A stretch of DNA of 64,000 nt from Spirosoma profusum. Its GTDB lineage: Bacteria; Bacteroidota; Bacteroidia; Cytophagales; Spirosomataceae. The notes beneath the pieces were generated by a model, which saw only the letters and a list, made by a program, of their open reading frames with translations, was not told the origin of the DNA and ran no database searches. The stretch is from the NCBI RefSeq assembly GCF_014699005.1, contig NZ_JACWZY010000009.1, forward strand, positions 124,001-188,000. Reading direction: 5' to 3'. This document shows, one piece after another, positions 33,426-41,327 of the stretch (the stretch's first letter is position 1; each line of letters opens with the position of its first letter). The position numbers and the translations under genes are program-made.

Positions 33426-33602
33426 TCAACGGACAAGATACTTTCTTCGGGTATCATTCAAAAGAAATTTCTTCTGAACGGTGAAGCTTTCGGGGTGCAT
33501 CTGCTCAAATTCACGCTGCCATTCGACGTAACGGTCGGGCTCTTCCTGCCGAAATCGCTCGGCATCAATTTTCTTCTGTATTAAATATGCCTCAAAGCTC
33601 AT
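33426..33602 (-). CDS. Small hypothetical protein of 58 residues
   Basis: A short frame starts with ATG at 33602 and ends at TGA 33426. The product opens MSFEAYLIQKKIDAERF and continues with charged helical sequence (EPDRYVEWQREFEQMHP) and a basic tail (DTRRKYLVR). The composition is that of a real soluble helical protein, codon use matches its neighbours, and the stop lies about 60 bases before the DUF4332 start on the same strand. I do not recognise a domain. Function unknown. Confidence 0.65.
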   Translation of the reverse strand: MSFEAYLIQKKIDAERFRQEEPDRYVEWQREFEQMHPESFTVQKKFLLNDTRRKYLVR

Positions 33603-33782
33603 ACAATCTTTTCTGCCATTTTAACCGAAATAATTCACTTCATTACGGCCAAAGACGTAGCGCAAAAGTAAGGAAAGGGCTTAAAAATGACAAAATGACG
33701 TAAATGCGCGCACTTTTTGTGCTACGTTTTAGCTGGAACGAATCGTGTTGACGTAACTCAACCATTTAACTAGTTCGTTACC

Positions 33783-34829
33783 ATGTATACGCAATTCATC
33801 ACATTTTCGGATGGGCCATCGCATGCGGGCGGTTTTCTTCAGCCCGATGCTACGTTGCTGGATGCCTACTCGAACACAGTTGTTAACGTAGCGAAGAAGG
33901 TAAGTCCCTCTGTTGTTCAGATTAAAGTGAGCGGGCGATCCACCGACACTACGCAGCAAAACCCTCCGAATCAGCCCCGTAGGTCGCCAGGCCGTGGCGA
34001 ATCGGACGGCGGAACAGGCTCTGGATTCATCATCTCTACCGACGGGTATATTATTACGAACAATCACGTAGTGGCCGGGGCTACGCACATCAGCGTCAGC
34101 CTGCCCGACTCGCGCGAAGTAGATGCTATGTTGATTGGGCGAGATCCGGCTACCGATATTGCCGTCCTGAAAATTTACGCCGACGGCCTGAAAGCCATTC
34201 GGTTCGCTAATTCTGGAGACTTACAGGTTGGTCAGATCGCCATTGCAATTGGGAACCCGTACGGATTTCAGTATTCACTAACGGCAGGGGTCGTTAGTGC
34301 GCTGGGTCGAACGCTACGTTCGGAATCGGGTCGACTTATCGATGATGTGATTCAAACCGATGCGGCCTTAAATCCGGGCAATTCCGGCGGTCCGCTGGTC
34401 AACTCACAGGGCGACGTCATTGGCGTTAATACGGCCGTAATTTTACCCGCTCAGGGCATTTGTTTTGCGGTATCCTCAAATCTGGCTGCGCTGGTTGCGG
34501 GTAAACTCATCATGCACGGTAAAGTTAGAAGGGGGTACCTCGGTATTGCTGGTCAGTTAATTAACCTGACGGAACGTATCAAACAATACAATCAACTCAG
34601 TACCCGAACCGGAGTTATGGTCGCCAGTGTAGAACCCGACGGTGTTGCAGGCAACAGCGAACTTCGACAAGGCGACATCATTGTTGGTTTCAACGGGCAC
34701 CCCATCGCGACTGTCGATGATCTGCACCGACTCCTCACCGACGATACCATTGGCCGTCCGGCGCAACTCACCATTCTCCGCGAAAATCGGCAGAAAGGAG
34801 TTATGGTTACGCCGGGGGAAATACGATAA
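33783..34829 (+). CDS. HtrA/DegP-like trypsin-type serine protease with one PDZ domain, no visible signal peptide
   Basis: A 348-residue S1C protease. Catalytic residues are visible: His in IITNNHVVAG, Asp in PATDIAVLKIY and Ser in LNPGNSGGPLVNS, with the oxyanion loop intact. A single PDZ domain follows at about 260-340 (TRTGVMVASVEPDGVAGNSELRQGDIIVGFNG). Unlike periplasmic DegP, the N-terminus MYTQFITFSDGPSHAGG has no hydrophobic signal, so either the protein is cytosolic or the true start lies elsewhere; no upstream start with a signal is present in frame. It is convergent with a DUF2279 gene over a perfect 24-bp hairpin. Confidence 0.9.
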   Translation: MYTQFITFSDGPSHAGGFLQPDATLLDAYSNTVVNVAKKVSPSVVQIKVSGRSTDTTQQNPPNQPRRSPGRGESDGGTGSGFIISTDGYIITNNHVVAGATHISVSLPDSREVDAMLIGRDPATDIAVLKIYADGLKAIRFANSGDLQVGQIAIAIGNPYGFQYSLTAGVVSALGRTLRSESGRLIDDVIQTDAALNPGNSGGPLVNSQGDVIGVNTAVILPAQGICFAVSSNLAALVAGKLIMHGKVRRGYLGIAGQLINLTERIKQYNQLSTRTGVMVASVEPDGVAGNSELRQGDIIVGFNGHPIATVDDLHRLLTDDTIGRPAQLTILRENRQKGVMVTPGEIR

Positions 34830-34890
34830 AGAGTGAATGAGTGAAAGAGCGTCTGCCGGATGGCTTCGCTCTTTCACTCATTCACTCTTT
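34828..34890. repeat. Perfect 24-bp inverted repeat of GAGTGAAT-type octamers
   Basis: The arms 34828-34851 and 34867-34890 are exact complements around a 15-base loop. The units are GAGTGAAT, GAGTGAAA, GAGCG. The repeat includes the final bases of the HtrA gene and the stop codon of the convergent DUF2279 gene, so it likely terminates both transcripts. The words are shared with the repeats at 6.3 and 14.0 kb. Confidence 0.9.
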
Positions 34891-35826
34891 AGGAAGAATC
34901 AGCGGATGAAAACGTAGTCCGTTTACGGAATTCAGTTCCAGAGAAGGGGCTGGTAGTTTGAAAAACTGCACTGTACCGATGAAACGCTGCAAGGATGGTG
35001 AGAACGTACCAATACGTGATAAATCAGCGTCGGGTGAGATGAAAAACTGGCGATACCGTCTGAATGTCACATCGTTTCCGGATGCATCCAACACACGAGG
35101 ATTTTCGTGCCCGCCAATCATGCCGCTGCCACTGTACCCTACGTCCAGATTCAGCCAGCGCGGAAACGACGGGCCAACCGGTAGCACCGATGCCAGGTTG
35201 ACCGACAGCCAGTATTGTTGACCGTTATAATCTTTCAGCATTTGCTGGCCTGTTGTTTTTCCCAGCAAATTCGGGCGGTATGGCGGAAAAATCGTTTTAC
35301 GGAAGCCATATTTCAGGTTCACCACCTGCTGACCAGCGCCGTACTGTTGTCCCATGAACAATGCCGTTCCCGCTACATTGGCCACCATATCACCCTTCGA
35401 AAATCCCCAACCTTCCGCGTGGCCGTCGTACACTTCGAGCGTGGTCTGAAACAGCAGGGCCAGCAGTCCGCCTGTCAGGATGCTCGCTCGCTCGTTTACG
35501 CCACTCCAGCGCATTAGTTCATACCCTCCGCGACTCATGCAGTAGGCCGTAGCGGCATGTCCAACCTTGTCCATCTGGAGCCACTCGCCGTTATCGTTGA
35601 AGCTGTGAAACGGCACTTTTTTCTTATACCACTGCTTCTTGAGCAGCAGCAACGTAACAATATAAAAAGCCGCTGTGCCAGCCACAACCCCAATGAAACG
35701 CCCCTCCCGAATACCAGTCGGTTCGGGCGGGCCAGTCGATATCGGCAACGGCTGAGCCCGAATCCCCTGACCGAGTAACAGGCAACAAAAAATCATCAGT
35801 ACAACGCGCCGAATCAGGTATTTCAT
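34882..35826 (-). CDS. DUF2279 envelope protein
   Basis: A 314-residue protein with a cleavable signal peptide (MKYLIRRVVLMIFCCLLLGQG, cut near IRAQP). A hydrophobic stretch (about 45-62) follows, then the DUF2279 core, recognised by DKVGHAATAYCMSRGGYELMRWSG and the later DGHAEGWGFSKGDMVANVAGTALFMGQQY. The C-terminal half contains aromatic strands that may lie at the outer membrane. Function unknown; YfiM belongs to the same family. It is monocistronic, and its stop lies inside the shared inverted repeat. Confidence 0.82.
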   Translation of the reverse strand: MKYLIRRVVLMIFCCLLLGQGIRAQPLPISTGPPEPTGIREGRFIGVVAGTAAFYIVTLLLLKKQWYKKKVPFHSFNDNGEWLQMDKVGHAATAYCMSRGGYELMRWSGVNERASILTGGLLALLFQTTLEVYDGHAEGWGFSKGDMVANVAGTALFMGQQYGAGQQVVNLKYGFRKTIFPPYRPNLLGKTTGQQMLKDYNGQQYWLSVNLASVLPVGPSFPRWLNLDVGYSGSGMIGGHENPRVLDASGNDVTFRRYRQFFISPDADLSRIGTFSPSLQRFIGTVQFFKLPAPSLELNSVNGLRFHPLILPKE

Positions 35827-35911
35827 CCGCCAAAAGTACCCAGAAAAACTGTTTCAAGTTTCACAAACCACATTGGCGGCTTACAAACTTAACACTACCA
35901 TTTGCGCAACA

Positions 35912-35959
35912 CCCCTTGCCCCTTGCCCCTTGCCCCATGCCCCCTGCTCCTTACCTTTG
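35912..35959 (+). promoter_or_regulatory. CTTGCCC heptamer array leading into a TAnnTTTG promoter element
   Basis: Units CTTGCCC (three times), CATGCCC, CCTGCTC are followed directly by TACCTTTG at 35952-35959. A TTG in the array lies 19 bases before that element, so the repeat itself supplies the upstream promoter half. The predicted transcript start is near 35966, before the chosen start codon at 35980. No complementary arm was found at this locus. Confidence 0.55.
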
Positions 35960-35979
35960 CGCCAACTTACCACTTACCT

Positions 35980-37704
35980 ATGCATCTCGATCCATCTCCT
36001 CCCCTTACCCGCGCTCAGGAGTCGCGCGTGGCCATTGAGCGACTATATATTACCATGCGACATCTGTTCAATCGGGGATTTTATAAACCCTCAGGCGTGT
36101 CGGGCGAAGAAATTCGCCGGGCTTTGCTGACGCTGCAACCTGAAATTTACGGTCTCGTCGGTGACCCGCAACGCGTTGAGTTAGATGGACTTGTCTACGT
36201 AATGGACCGATTGCCCAAAGGAATTGAAGCGTGTCGGGTTATTACGTTAGCGTCGCGCGAAGGGTTCGAGCACTCTCATTTTCCAGTGCTGGTGCCCGCC
36301 AAACGACGGCGAAATTGCTATCGAATTGACGCCGAACAAATGGTGATCGAGGTAACGAATGGACGTAGCGAAATCTATGACATTCTGACGCACCTGACAT
36401 TTATGTTCATGGAAGCCGATAAAATCCGACGTAACGCGTTTCAGGAACGGGGCAGCCGCACCCGCGAATGGGAAAAACTGGAAGCTATCGTGCAATCGGG
36501 CGGCACCGTCAACGATGATGATCGCGAATTAGCGCTCATGTACCTCAGTTCTATACTGGGACGCACGTTCGAAGAAACGCAGCAGGCGTATCACCGATTT
36601 GAAGAAACGGCAGGAACCAATAGTGGTTTATTTCAAATTGTGTATAGCCTCGGCAACGTATCGATTCAGGAGCTTCGTGAGCAAAAATCGGATCGTGAAA
36701 TCAATTTCACCCCAATGCTTCGCGAACGTATCGGCCAGCACCTCTACGGCGAACGTTGGGCCACGCGCCTGAAGCAATACATCCGGGAGCATAATCTACA
36801 GAAACGCCCGATACATATTATCAGCGCCAATCCACACAGCGTCATGAATTGCCTCTACGCTCCGGCTGCGCTGGCCGACGCTACGAGTTGGGATAGCCTG
36901 TATGATCTGGCCTTGAAATTAAGTCAACCCGGTGGTCGCGACCTTCGCAAACAGGTCATCGACTATGCAAATGAGCATGGTATGCACGTACTGGAAGACA
37001 TCGCCGGTACGAGTTTGCTGGTACAGCTCATCGACACGGCCAAGCTGGACGCTACGTTGCTCTCGCCGGAAATCAAGCATGATCCGGACGTAGTACAGAC
37101 GACCAAACCTTTGCTGCTGGTTATGGATTATGCCTTTGGCGAGCAGGCATTTGAAACGATGGACGAACTGCTTAAACCCTACGAAACGGCGACGGAATCC
37201 TATTCGCTGAACGTAGCGTCCATCTCCATTGTCGGAAAAGCGGGGATTCTGACCGGCGGGAAAGGCGATCTTATGATTCCGACCGCGCATATTTTTGAGG
37301 GCACGGCTGATAATTATCCGCTGGACAATGATTTCAGTAAGGAAGATTTTGACGGAAATGGTCTGGGGGTCTATGAAGGGGCTATGATAACGGTACTGGG
37401 CACCTCGCTTCAAAATAAAGACGTATTGAGTTATTTCCGTAGCTCTTCCTGGAATGCCATTGGCCTGGAGATGGAAGGCGCTCATTATCAGAAAGCGATA
37501 CAGGCACAATCGAAAATTCGGGGCAGCGTATCGGCCGAACTGAAAGTACGGTATGCTTATTACGCATCTGATAATCCACTCCTGACCGGTGCTACGTTGG
37601 CGTCGGGAAGTTTGGGTGCGCTTGGCGTTAAACCAACGTATCTGATTACGGTGAAATGCCTGGAAAAAATACTTGGCCAACGAAAGAAGTCAAATAAGCA
37701 GTAA
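35980..37704 (+). CDS. DUF6909-like protein with a nucleoside-phosphorylase-like C-terminal half
   Basis: A 574-residue cytosolic protein from the ATG at 35980 (MHLDPSPPLTRAQESRVAIERLYITMRHLF); the 26 codons before it are translated repeat upstream of a promoter element. The N-terminal half (to about 250) is helical and shared among Bacteroidota proteins I associate with DUF6909. The C-terminal part (about 395-565) shows an ASISIVGKAGILTGGKGDLMIPTAHIFE segment and WNAIGLEMEGAHY. The latter resembles the VEMEGAA-type ribose-binding motif of nucleoside phosphorylases and AMP nucleosidases. Nucleosidase activity is inference only. It is monocistronic, followed by a 29-bp inverted repeat. Confidence 0.65.
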   Translation: MHLDPSPPLTRAQESRVAIERLYITMRHLFNRGFYKPSGVSGEEIRRALLTLQPEIYGLVGDPQRVELDGLVYVMDRLPKGIEACRVITLASREGFEHSHFPVLVPAKRRRNCYRIDAEQMVIEVTNGRSEIYDILTHLTFMFMEADKIRRNAFQERGSRTREWEKLEAIVQSGGTVNDDDRELALMYLSSILGRTFEETQQAYHRFEETAGTNSGLFQIVYSLGNVSIQELREQKSDREINFTPMLRERIGQHLYGERWATRLKQYIREHNLQKRPIHIISANPHSVMNCLYAPAALADATSWDSLYDLALKLSQPGGRDLRKQVIDYANEHGMHVLEDIAGTSLLVQLIDTAKLDATLLSPEIKHDPDVVQTTKPLLLVMDYAFGEQAFETMDELLKPYETATESYSLNVASISIVGKAGILTGGKGDLMIPTAHIFEGTADNYPLDNDFSKEDFDGNGLGVYEGAMITVLGTSLQNKDVLSYFRSSSWNAIGLEMEGAHYQKAIQAQSKIRGSVSAELKVRYAYYASDNPLLTGATLASGSLGALGVKPTYLITVKCLEKILGQRKKSNKQ

Positions 37705-37726
37705 TGTAGCCGTCAATACGGTGATT

Positions 37727-37854
37727 TTTTTAACCGCAACGGCGGCCCGGCGCAGCGATTACGTACCTATCGCAAAAGTTCGCTACGTTCTTCACTACGG
37801 CTCTTTGCATATACCTTTTCAATCTCTGCGCCGGGCCGCCGTTGCGGTTAAAAA
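37727..37854. repeat. Perfect 29-bp GC-rich inverted repeat with a 70-base loop
   Basis: The arms 37727-37755 and 37826-37854 are exact complements. Each has an AACCGCAACGGCGGCCCGGC core ending in a T/A run. The 70-base loop contains TACGT words but no gene. The right arm ends in A residues and the left begins with T residues, so either strand could read as a terminator if the large loop folds. It is more GC-rich than the surroundings and not of the heptamer type. Confidence 0.88.
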
Positions 37855-37902
37855 GTAACACTACGTTCGTCACCTTCCAGATACCGTTCCGGAACAATCG
37901 AC

Positions 37903-37910
37903 TATTTTTG
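37903..37910 (+). promoter_or_regulatory. TAnnTTTG element of mqo
   Basis: TATTTTTG, 37 bases before the mqo ATG. The -33 element is not convincing. Confidence 0.5.
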
Positions 37911-37946
37911 CAGCTTTAACCGAATACATACCTGTTGCAGTAAATC

Positions 37947-39479
37947 ATGGCAAAACATAAAAAGCCAACCCAGAAAGGTCCCGACGTTATATTGATCGGG
38001 GCGGGGATTATGAGTGCTACGTTGGGCGTGTTGCTGAAAGAACTGCAACCCGACCTGACCATCGATATTTATGAACGACTGGACAGTGCCGCTGCCGAAA
38101 GTTCGGATGCCTGGAATAACGCCGGTACCGGTCACTCCGCTTTCTGCGAATTGAACTATACGCCTGAGAAAGAAGATGGTAGCATTGACGTATCGAAAGC
38201 CATTAAAATTGCTGAGTCGTTCGAGCAATCGAAGCAATTCTGGGCGTATCTGATTGAGAAAGACTTTCTGCATGATGCGCCTAACTTCATCCGATCGATT
38301 CCGCACATGAGTTTTGTTTGGGGTGAGGAGAACGTGAATTACCTTCAGAAACGTTTTGATACGCTCCAGCAGAATTACCTTTTTCATGGGATGCAATATT
38401 CGGAAGATCCGGCACAACTGGCCGAGTGGATGCCGCTCGTGATGGAACACCGTGACCCAAAACAGCCCGTAGCTGCCACTCGCATGGACATTGGCACCGA
38501 TGTAAACTTCGGTGCCCTGACGCGGGCCATGTTTCGTCGACTGAGTGATATGCCCGGTGTTCGCTTATATTTTGCCCACGAAGTCCGCGATTTGTGGCGC
38601 TCGAAATCCCTGGGCGGCTGGAAGTTGCGGCTGGAGAACGTAACGACGCATCAGGAAAAGGAAGTTCAGACCAATTTTCTGTTTATTGGTGCGGGCGGTG
38701 GTTCATTACGTTTACTCGAAAAATCCGACATTCCCGAAAGCCGGGGTTTTGGAGGGTTTCCGGTGAGTGGTCAGTGGCTCAAATGCGTGAACCGCGATAT
38801 TATTGAACAGCACCACGCGAAGGTTTATGGTAAAGCGTCGGTTGGCGCTCCGCCTATGTCGGTACCGCACCTCGATACGCGCATGATTGAAGGTAAACAG
38901 GAACTTCTTTTTGGGCCGTACGCTGGCTTTTCGACAAAATTTCTCAAAAGCGGTTCCTACCTCGACTTGCCGAAATCGATTCAGTTGAGTAACATGGCGC
39001 CAATGTTGATGGCCGGTCTGCATAACATTCCGCTGACCCGTTACCTCATTCAGCAGGTCATGCAATCGCCCGAAGACCGGCTCGCTGCCCTCCGGGAATA
39101 TTACCCGGATGCCAAAATGGAAGACTGGGAACTTGAAATTGCCGGACAGCGCGTGCAGGTTATCAAAAAAGATGAAGATGAAGGGGGCGTGCTGGAATTT
39201 GGCACCGAAGTGGTCAGTGCCGCCGATGGAAGTATTGCCGCCCTATTGGGAGCTTCGCCGGGAGCATCGACAGCCGTTTCCATTATGCTCGATCTGCTAA
39301 AACGGTGTTTTCCAGAGCAATCGAAAACTGAAGCCTGGCAGCAGAAACTGAAAGAGATGATTCCATCGTACGGTCAGGTATTGGCGGAAAATCCAGAACT
39401 GGGGCAAGAACTTCGGAAACATACGAGCGATGTACTAGGGCTTGGTACATTTGAATATACACCCAACGAATCGCGCTAA
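37947..39479 (+). CDS. mqo: Malate:quinone oxidoreductase
   Basis: Membrane-associated FAD enzyme that oxidises L-malate to oxaloacetate and passes electrons to quinone. It is 510 residues, normal length. The N-terminal dinucleotide motif is DVILIGAGIMSATLG (about 13-27). The family segments ESSDAWNNAGTGHSAFCELNYTP, FVWGEENVNYLQKRF and IGTDVNFGALTRAM are intact, as is the later SVPHLDTRMIEGKQELLFGPYAGFSTKFLK block. The C-terminal ASPGASTAVSIML is standard. It acts after fumarase (4.9 kb) but is not in an operon with it. A TAnnTTTG element precedes it. Confidence 0.97.
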   Translation: MAKHKKPTQKGPDVILIGAGIMSATLGVLLKELQPDLTIDIYERLDSAAAESSDAWNNAGTGHSAFCELNYTPEKEDGSIDVSKAIKIAESFEQSKQFWAYLIEKDFLHDAPNFIRSIPHMSFVWGEENVNYLQKRFDTLQQNYLFHGMQYSEDPAQLAEWMPLVMEHRDPKQPVAATRMDIGTDVNFGALTRAMFRRLSDMPGVRLYFAHEVRDLWRSKSLGGWKLRLENVTTHQEKEVQTNFLFIGAGGGSLRLLEKSDIPESRGFGGFPVSGQWLKCVNRDIIEQHHAKVYGKASVGAPPMSVPHLDTRMIEGKQELLFGPYAGFSTKFLKSGSYLDLPKSIQLSNMAPMLMAGLHNIPLTRYLIQQVMQSPEDRLAALREYYPDAKMEDWELEIAGQRVQVIKKDEDEGGVLEFGTEVVSAADGSIAALLGASPGASTAVSIMLDLLKRCFPEQSKTEAWQQKLKEMIPSYGQVLAENPELGQELRKHTSDVLGLGTFEYTPNESR

Positions 39480-39522
39480 TTTTGGTGCTTTGAAGCTAGT
39501 TGACCTTTAGAGAATACCGTCT

Positions 39523-39612
39523 TTTTGTCCCGCTGAGGCACGTAGCATTTTAACGTATCATCCATCGCAAGTTAGGAAGCGGGAAGGTGCTACGTGCCTC
39601 AGTGAGACAAAA
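39523..39612. repeat. 25-bp inverted repeat with two mismatches after mqo
   Basis: The left arm 39523-39547 and the right arm 39588-39612 match at 23 of 25 positions around a 40-base loop. The arms share CTGAGGCACGTAGCA. It lies between convergent mqo and the LytTR gene. Confidence 0.85.
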
Positions 39613-39640
39613 CTGTTACTCAGCAAAAGCTGAAATAGCC

Positions 39641-40390
39641 TTACTCCCCAGTCAGTTGCTCGGCAACGTAACGCTTGTAAACTTTACCGATTTTCAATTC
39701 TTTTACGCCAATCCAGACCGCGTCAGGTTCACGTTTATCGACCCACTTAACATTGACAATATACGACCGGCTTATTCGAATAAACTGACGTTTCGGCAAT
39801 CGATCTTCCGCTTCTTTCATGGTCAGCCGTGTTACGTATGTTCTCGCCTTTGTAATGATTTTCAGGTAGTTTTCAAGACTTTCTATGTATTGAATAGCTT
39901 CATACGGTATGTTTTCGCGTACCCCATCTACCATACAAAAAAAATAGCCTTCTACTGAAATTACGGGCTTTGCTGGTGGAACGATTTCCACTGACACCGA
40001 TCGAGTGCTGATGTATCGATAGAGACTATACACGCCTAAACCAGTAACGGTATACACCCAGAAATTGACCAGATAAGGCAGTGAACGGGTGATATTAAAC
40101 TCAGTGTGCAGCACAAAATTCATGTTAAACGACCCGAGTGCCATCAGCAACAATAGCCAGCCAAAATACTGAGCTTTTTTGCTACGCAGAAACAATCGCT
40201 CGAATAAAATCCGGTTGTGAAAAACGATCCAGCCGTACAACAGCAGCAGGTAGAAATAAGGCGAAACTTTCCCCAAACCTGTCCGGTGGTCGATGGCGTA
40301 CCAGTCGGACAGGTAATGAACAGCCAGCAGAGCGCCCAGCCCCAATAGATTACGAACGAGAAAATTATCAAGAAGTCGGGGACGTAGCAT
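39641..40390 (-). CDS. Membrane-anchored LytTR-family transcriptional regulator
   Basis: A 249-residue protein with four hydrophobic segments in the first 130 residues (about 13-28, 44-58, 75-92 and 105-125), followed by a cytosolic LytTR DNA-binding domain (about 150-249). The domain has the family pattern YIESLENYLKIITK and TMKEAEDRLPKRQFIRISRSYIVN. This is a one-component membrane regulator without a receiver domain. It is divergent from a predicted 7-helix membrane protein (about 160 bases apart), a likely target. The signal is unknown. Confidence 0.88.
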   Translation of the reverse strand: MLRPRLLDNFLVRNLLGLGALLAVHYLSDWYAIDHRTGLGKVSPYFYLLLLYGWIVFHNRILFERLFLRSKKAQYFGWLLLLMALGSFNMNFVLHTEFNITRSLPYLVNFWVYTVTGLGVYSLYRYISTRSVSVEIVPPAKPVISVEGYFFCMVDGVRENIPYEAIQYIESLENYLKIITKARTYVTRLTMKEAEDRLPKRQFIRISRSYIVNVKWVDKREPDAVWIGVKELKIGKVYKRYVAEQLTGE

Positions 40391-40549
40391 AAAGCAATTT
40401 ACGGCCTGAAATCCATTCGTCCATCACTTCCGTGACAAACGGTTTTCGTCACAGATGAAGGCAGCTGGTCACAATTGGCTTTTACGGTCGATTTTCTCCA
40501 GTCAATTTTGAGCTGTCTTCGACCGTACAAAACACGAAGACGTTTTTTA

Positions 40550-41218
40550 ATGCAAACGCTTCATACGCTCAATATTTTTACGCATATCCTGTTCGGTACC
40601 CTTGCCTTAGTCATCGGGTTGATTGCTATTTTTTTTCAGAATAACGTCAGGCGACATATTCGCTTCGGTCGCTATTTTCTGTACTGCTTACGTATCGTCG
40701 TCGGAACCGCTTTTATTGGCATTATTTTCTTTCGTTCCAACCCGTTTTTATTAATGCTAACACTGTTAGGCGGATACGTTGGCTATTCGGGCTACCGCGC
40801 TATTCGGCTGAAGGAACGCAAAAGTCCATTTACAGATGTGCTGATTACGATTGGTGTATTAGTGGCAGGGGGGCTTTATCTACGTTCCATGCAACTCGCT
40901 GGTGGCAACTGGTCGCCGACGGTCGTTTATTCGACTTTATCGGCTCTGGCTCTGGTATGCGGTTATGATCTATTGAAGTATTTCTGGCTCCACAAACAAC
41001 TGAAAACATGGTGGTTATACGAACACATTTACAAAATGCTGTCCGCCTACAGCGCCATTTTTTCGGCATTTGCCGGAACGGTATTACCTCATTACAAACC
41101 ATATAGTCAGGTTCTACCTTCCATACTCTGCATCTGGGCTATCATTTATTTCATCTGGAAACGAGCACGTACCCGCCGACGGCAGTACAGTCAGGTTGCT
41201 CTTCCCCAGGAATTATAA
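40550..41218 (+). CDS. Predicted multi-helix membrane protein, DUF2306-like
   Basis: A 222-residue protein with about seven membrane helices; I start at the ATG at 40550 (MQTLHTLNIFTHILFGT). The remaining 25 upstream codons read into promoter DNA. The first helix with THILFGTLALVIGLIA and a basic loop NNVRRHIRFGRYF resemble DUF2306-type proteins, but I do not claim that firmly. The C-terminal loop is basic (KRARTRRRQ). It is divergent from a membrane LytTR regulator and ends at a clear terminator. Function unknown. Confidence 0.7.
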   Translation: MQTLHTLNIFTHILFGTLALVIGLIAIFFQNNVRRHIRFGRYFLYCLRIVVGTAFIGIIFFRSNPFLLMLTLLGGYVGYSGYRAIRLKERKSPFTDVLITIGVLVAGGLYLRSMQLAGGNWSPTVVYSTLSALALVCGYDLLKYFWLHKQLKTWWLYEHIYKMLSAYSAIFSAFAGTVLPHYKPYSQVLPSILCIWAIIYFIWKRARTRRRQYSQVALPQEL

Positions 41219-41269
41219 TGAAAAATCCTGCTCTGTTCAGGCCAAAAAAAATTGCTACATTTTGTTATC

Positions 41270-41307
41270 TTGTGCCACAGTTTAACTGACTGTGGCACAA
41301 TTGTTTT
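41270..41307 (+). terminator. Terminator after the membrane protein gene
   Basis: A perfect 11-bp stem (41270-41280 with 41290-41300) and a nine-base loop TTTAACTGA are followed by TTGTTTT. It lies 20 bases before the next gene, whose promoter must overlap or follow it. Confidence 0.85.
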
Positions 41308-41327
41308 CCGTAGCTTCGTAGAACCCC

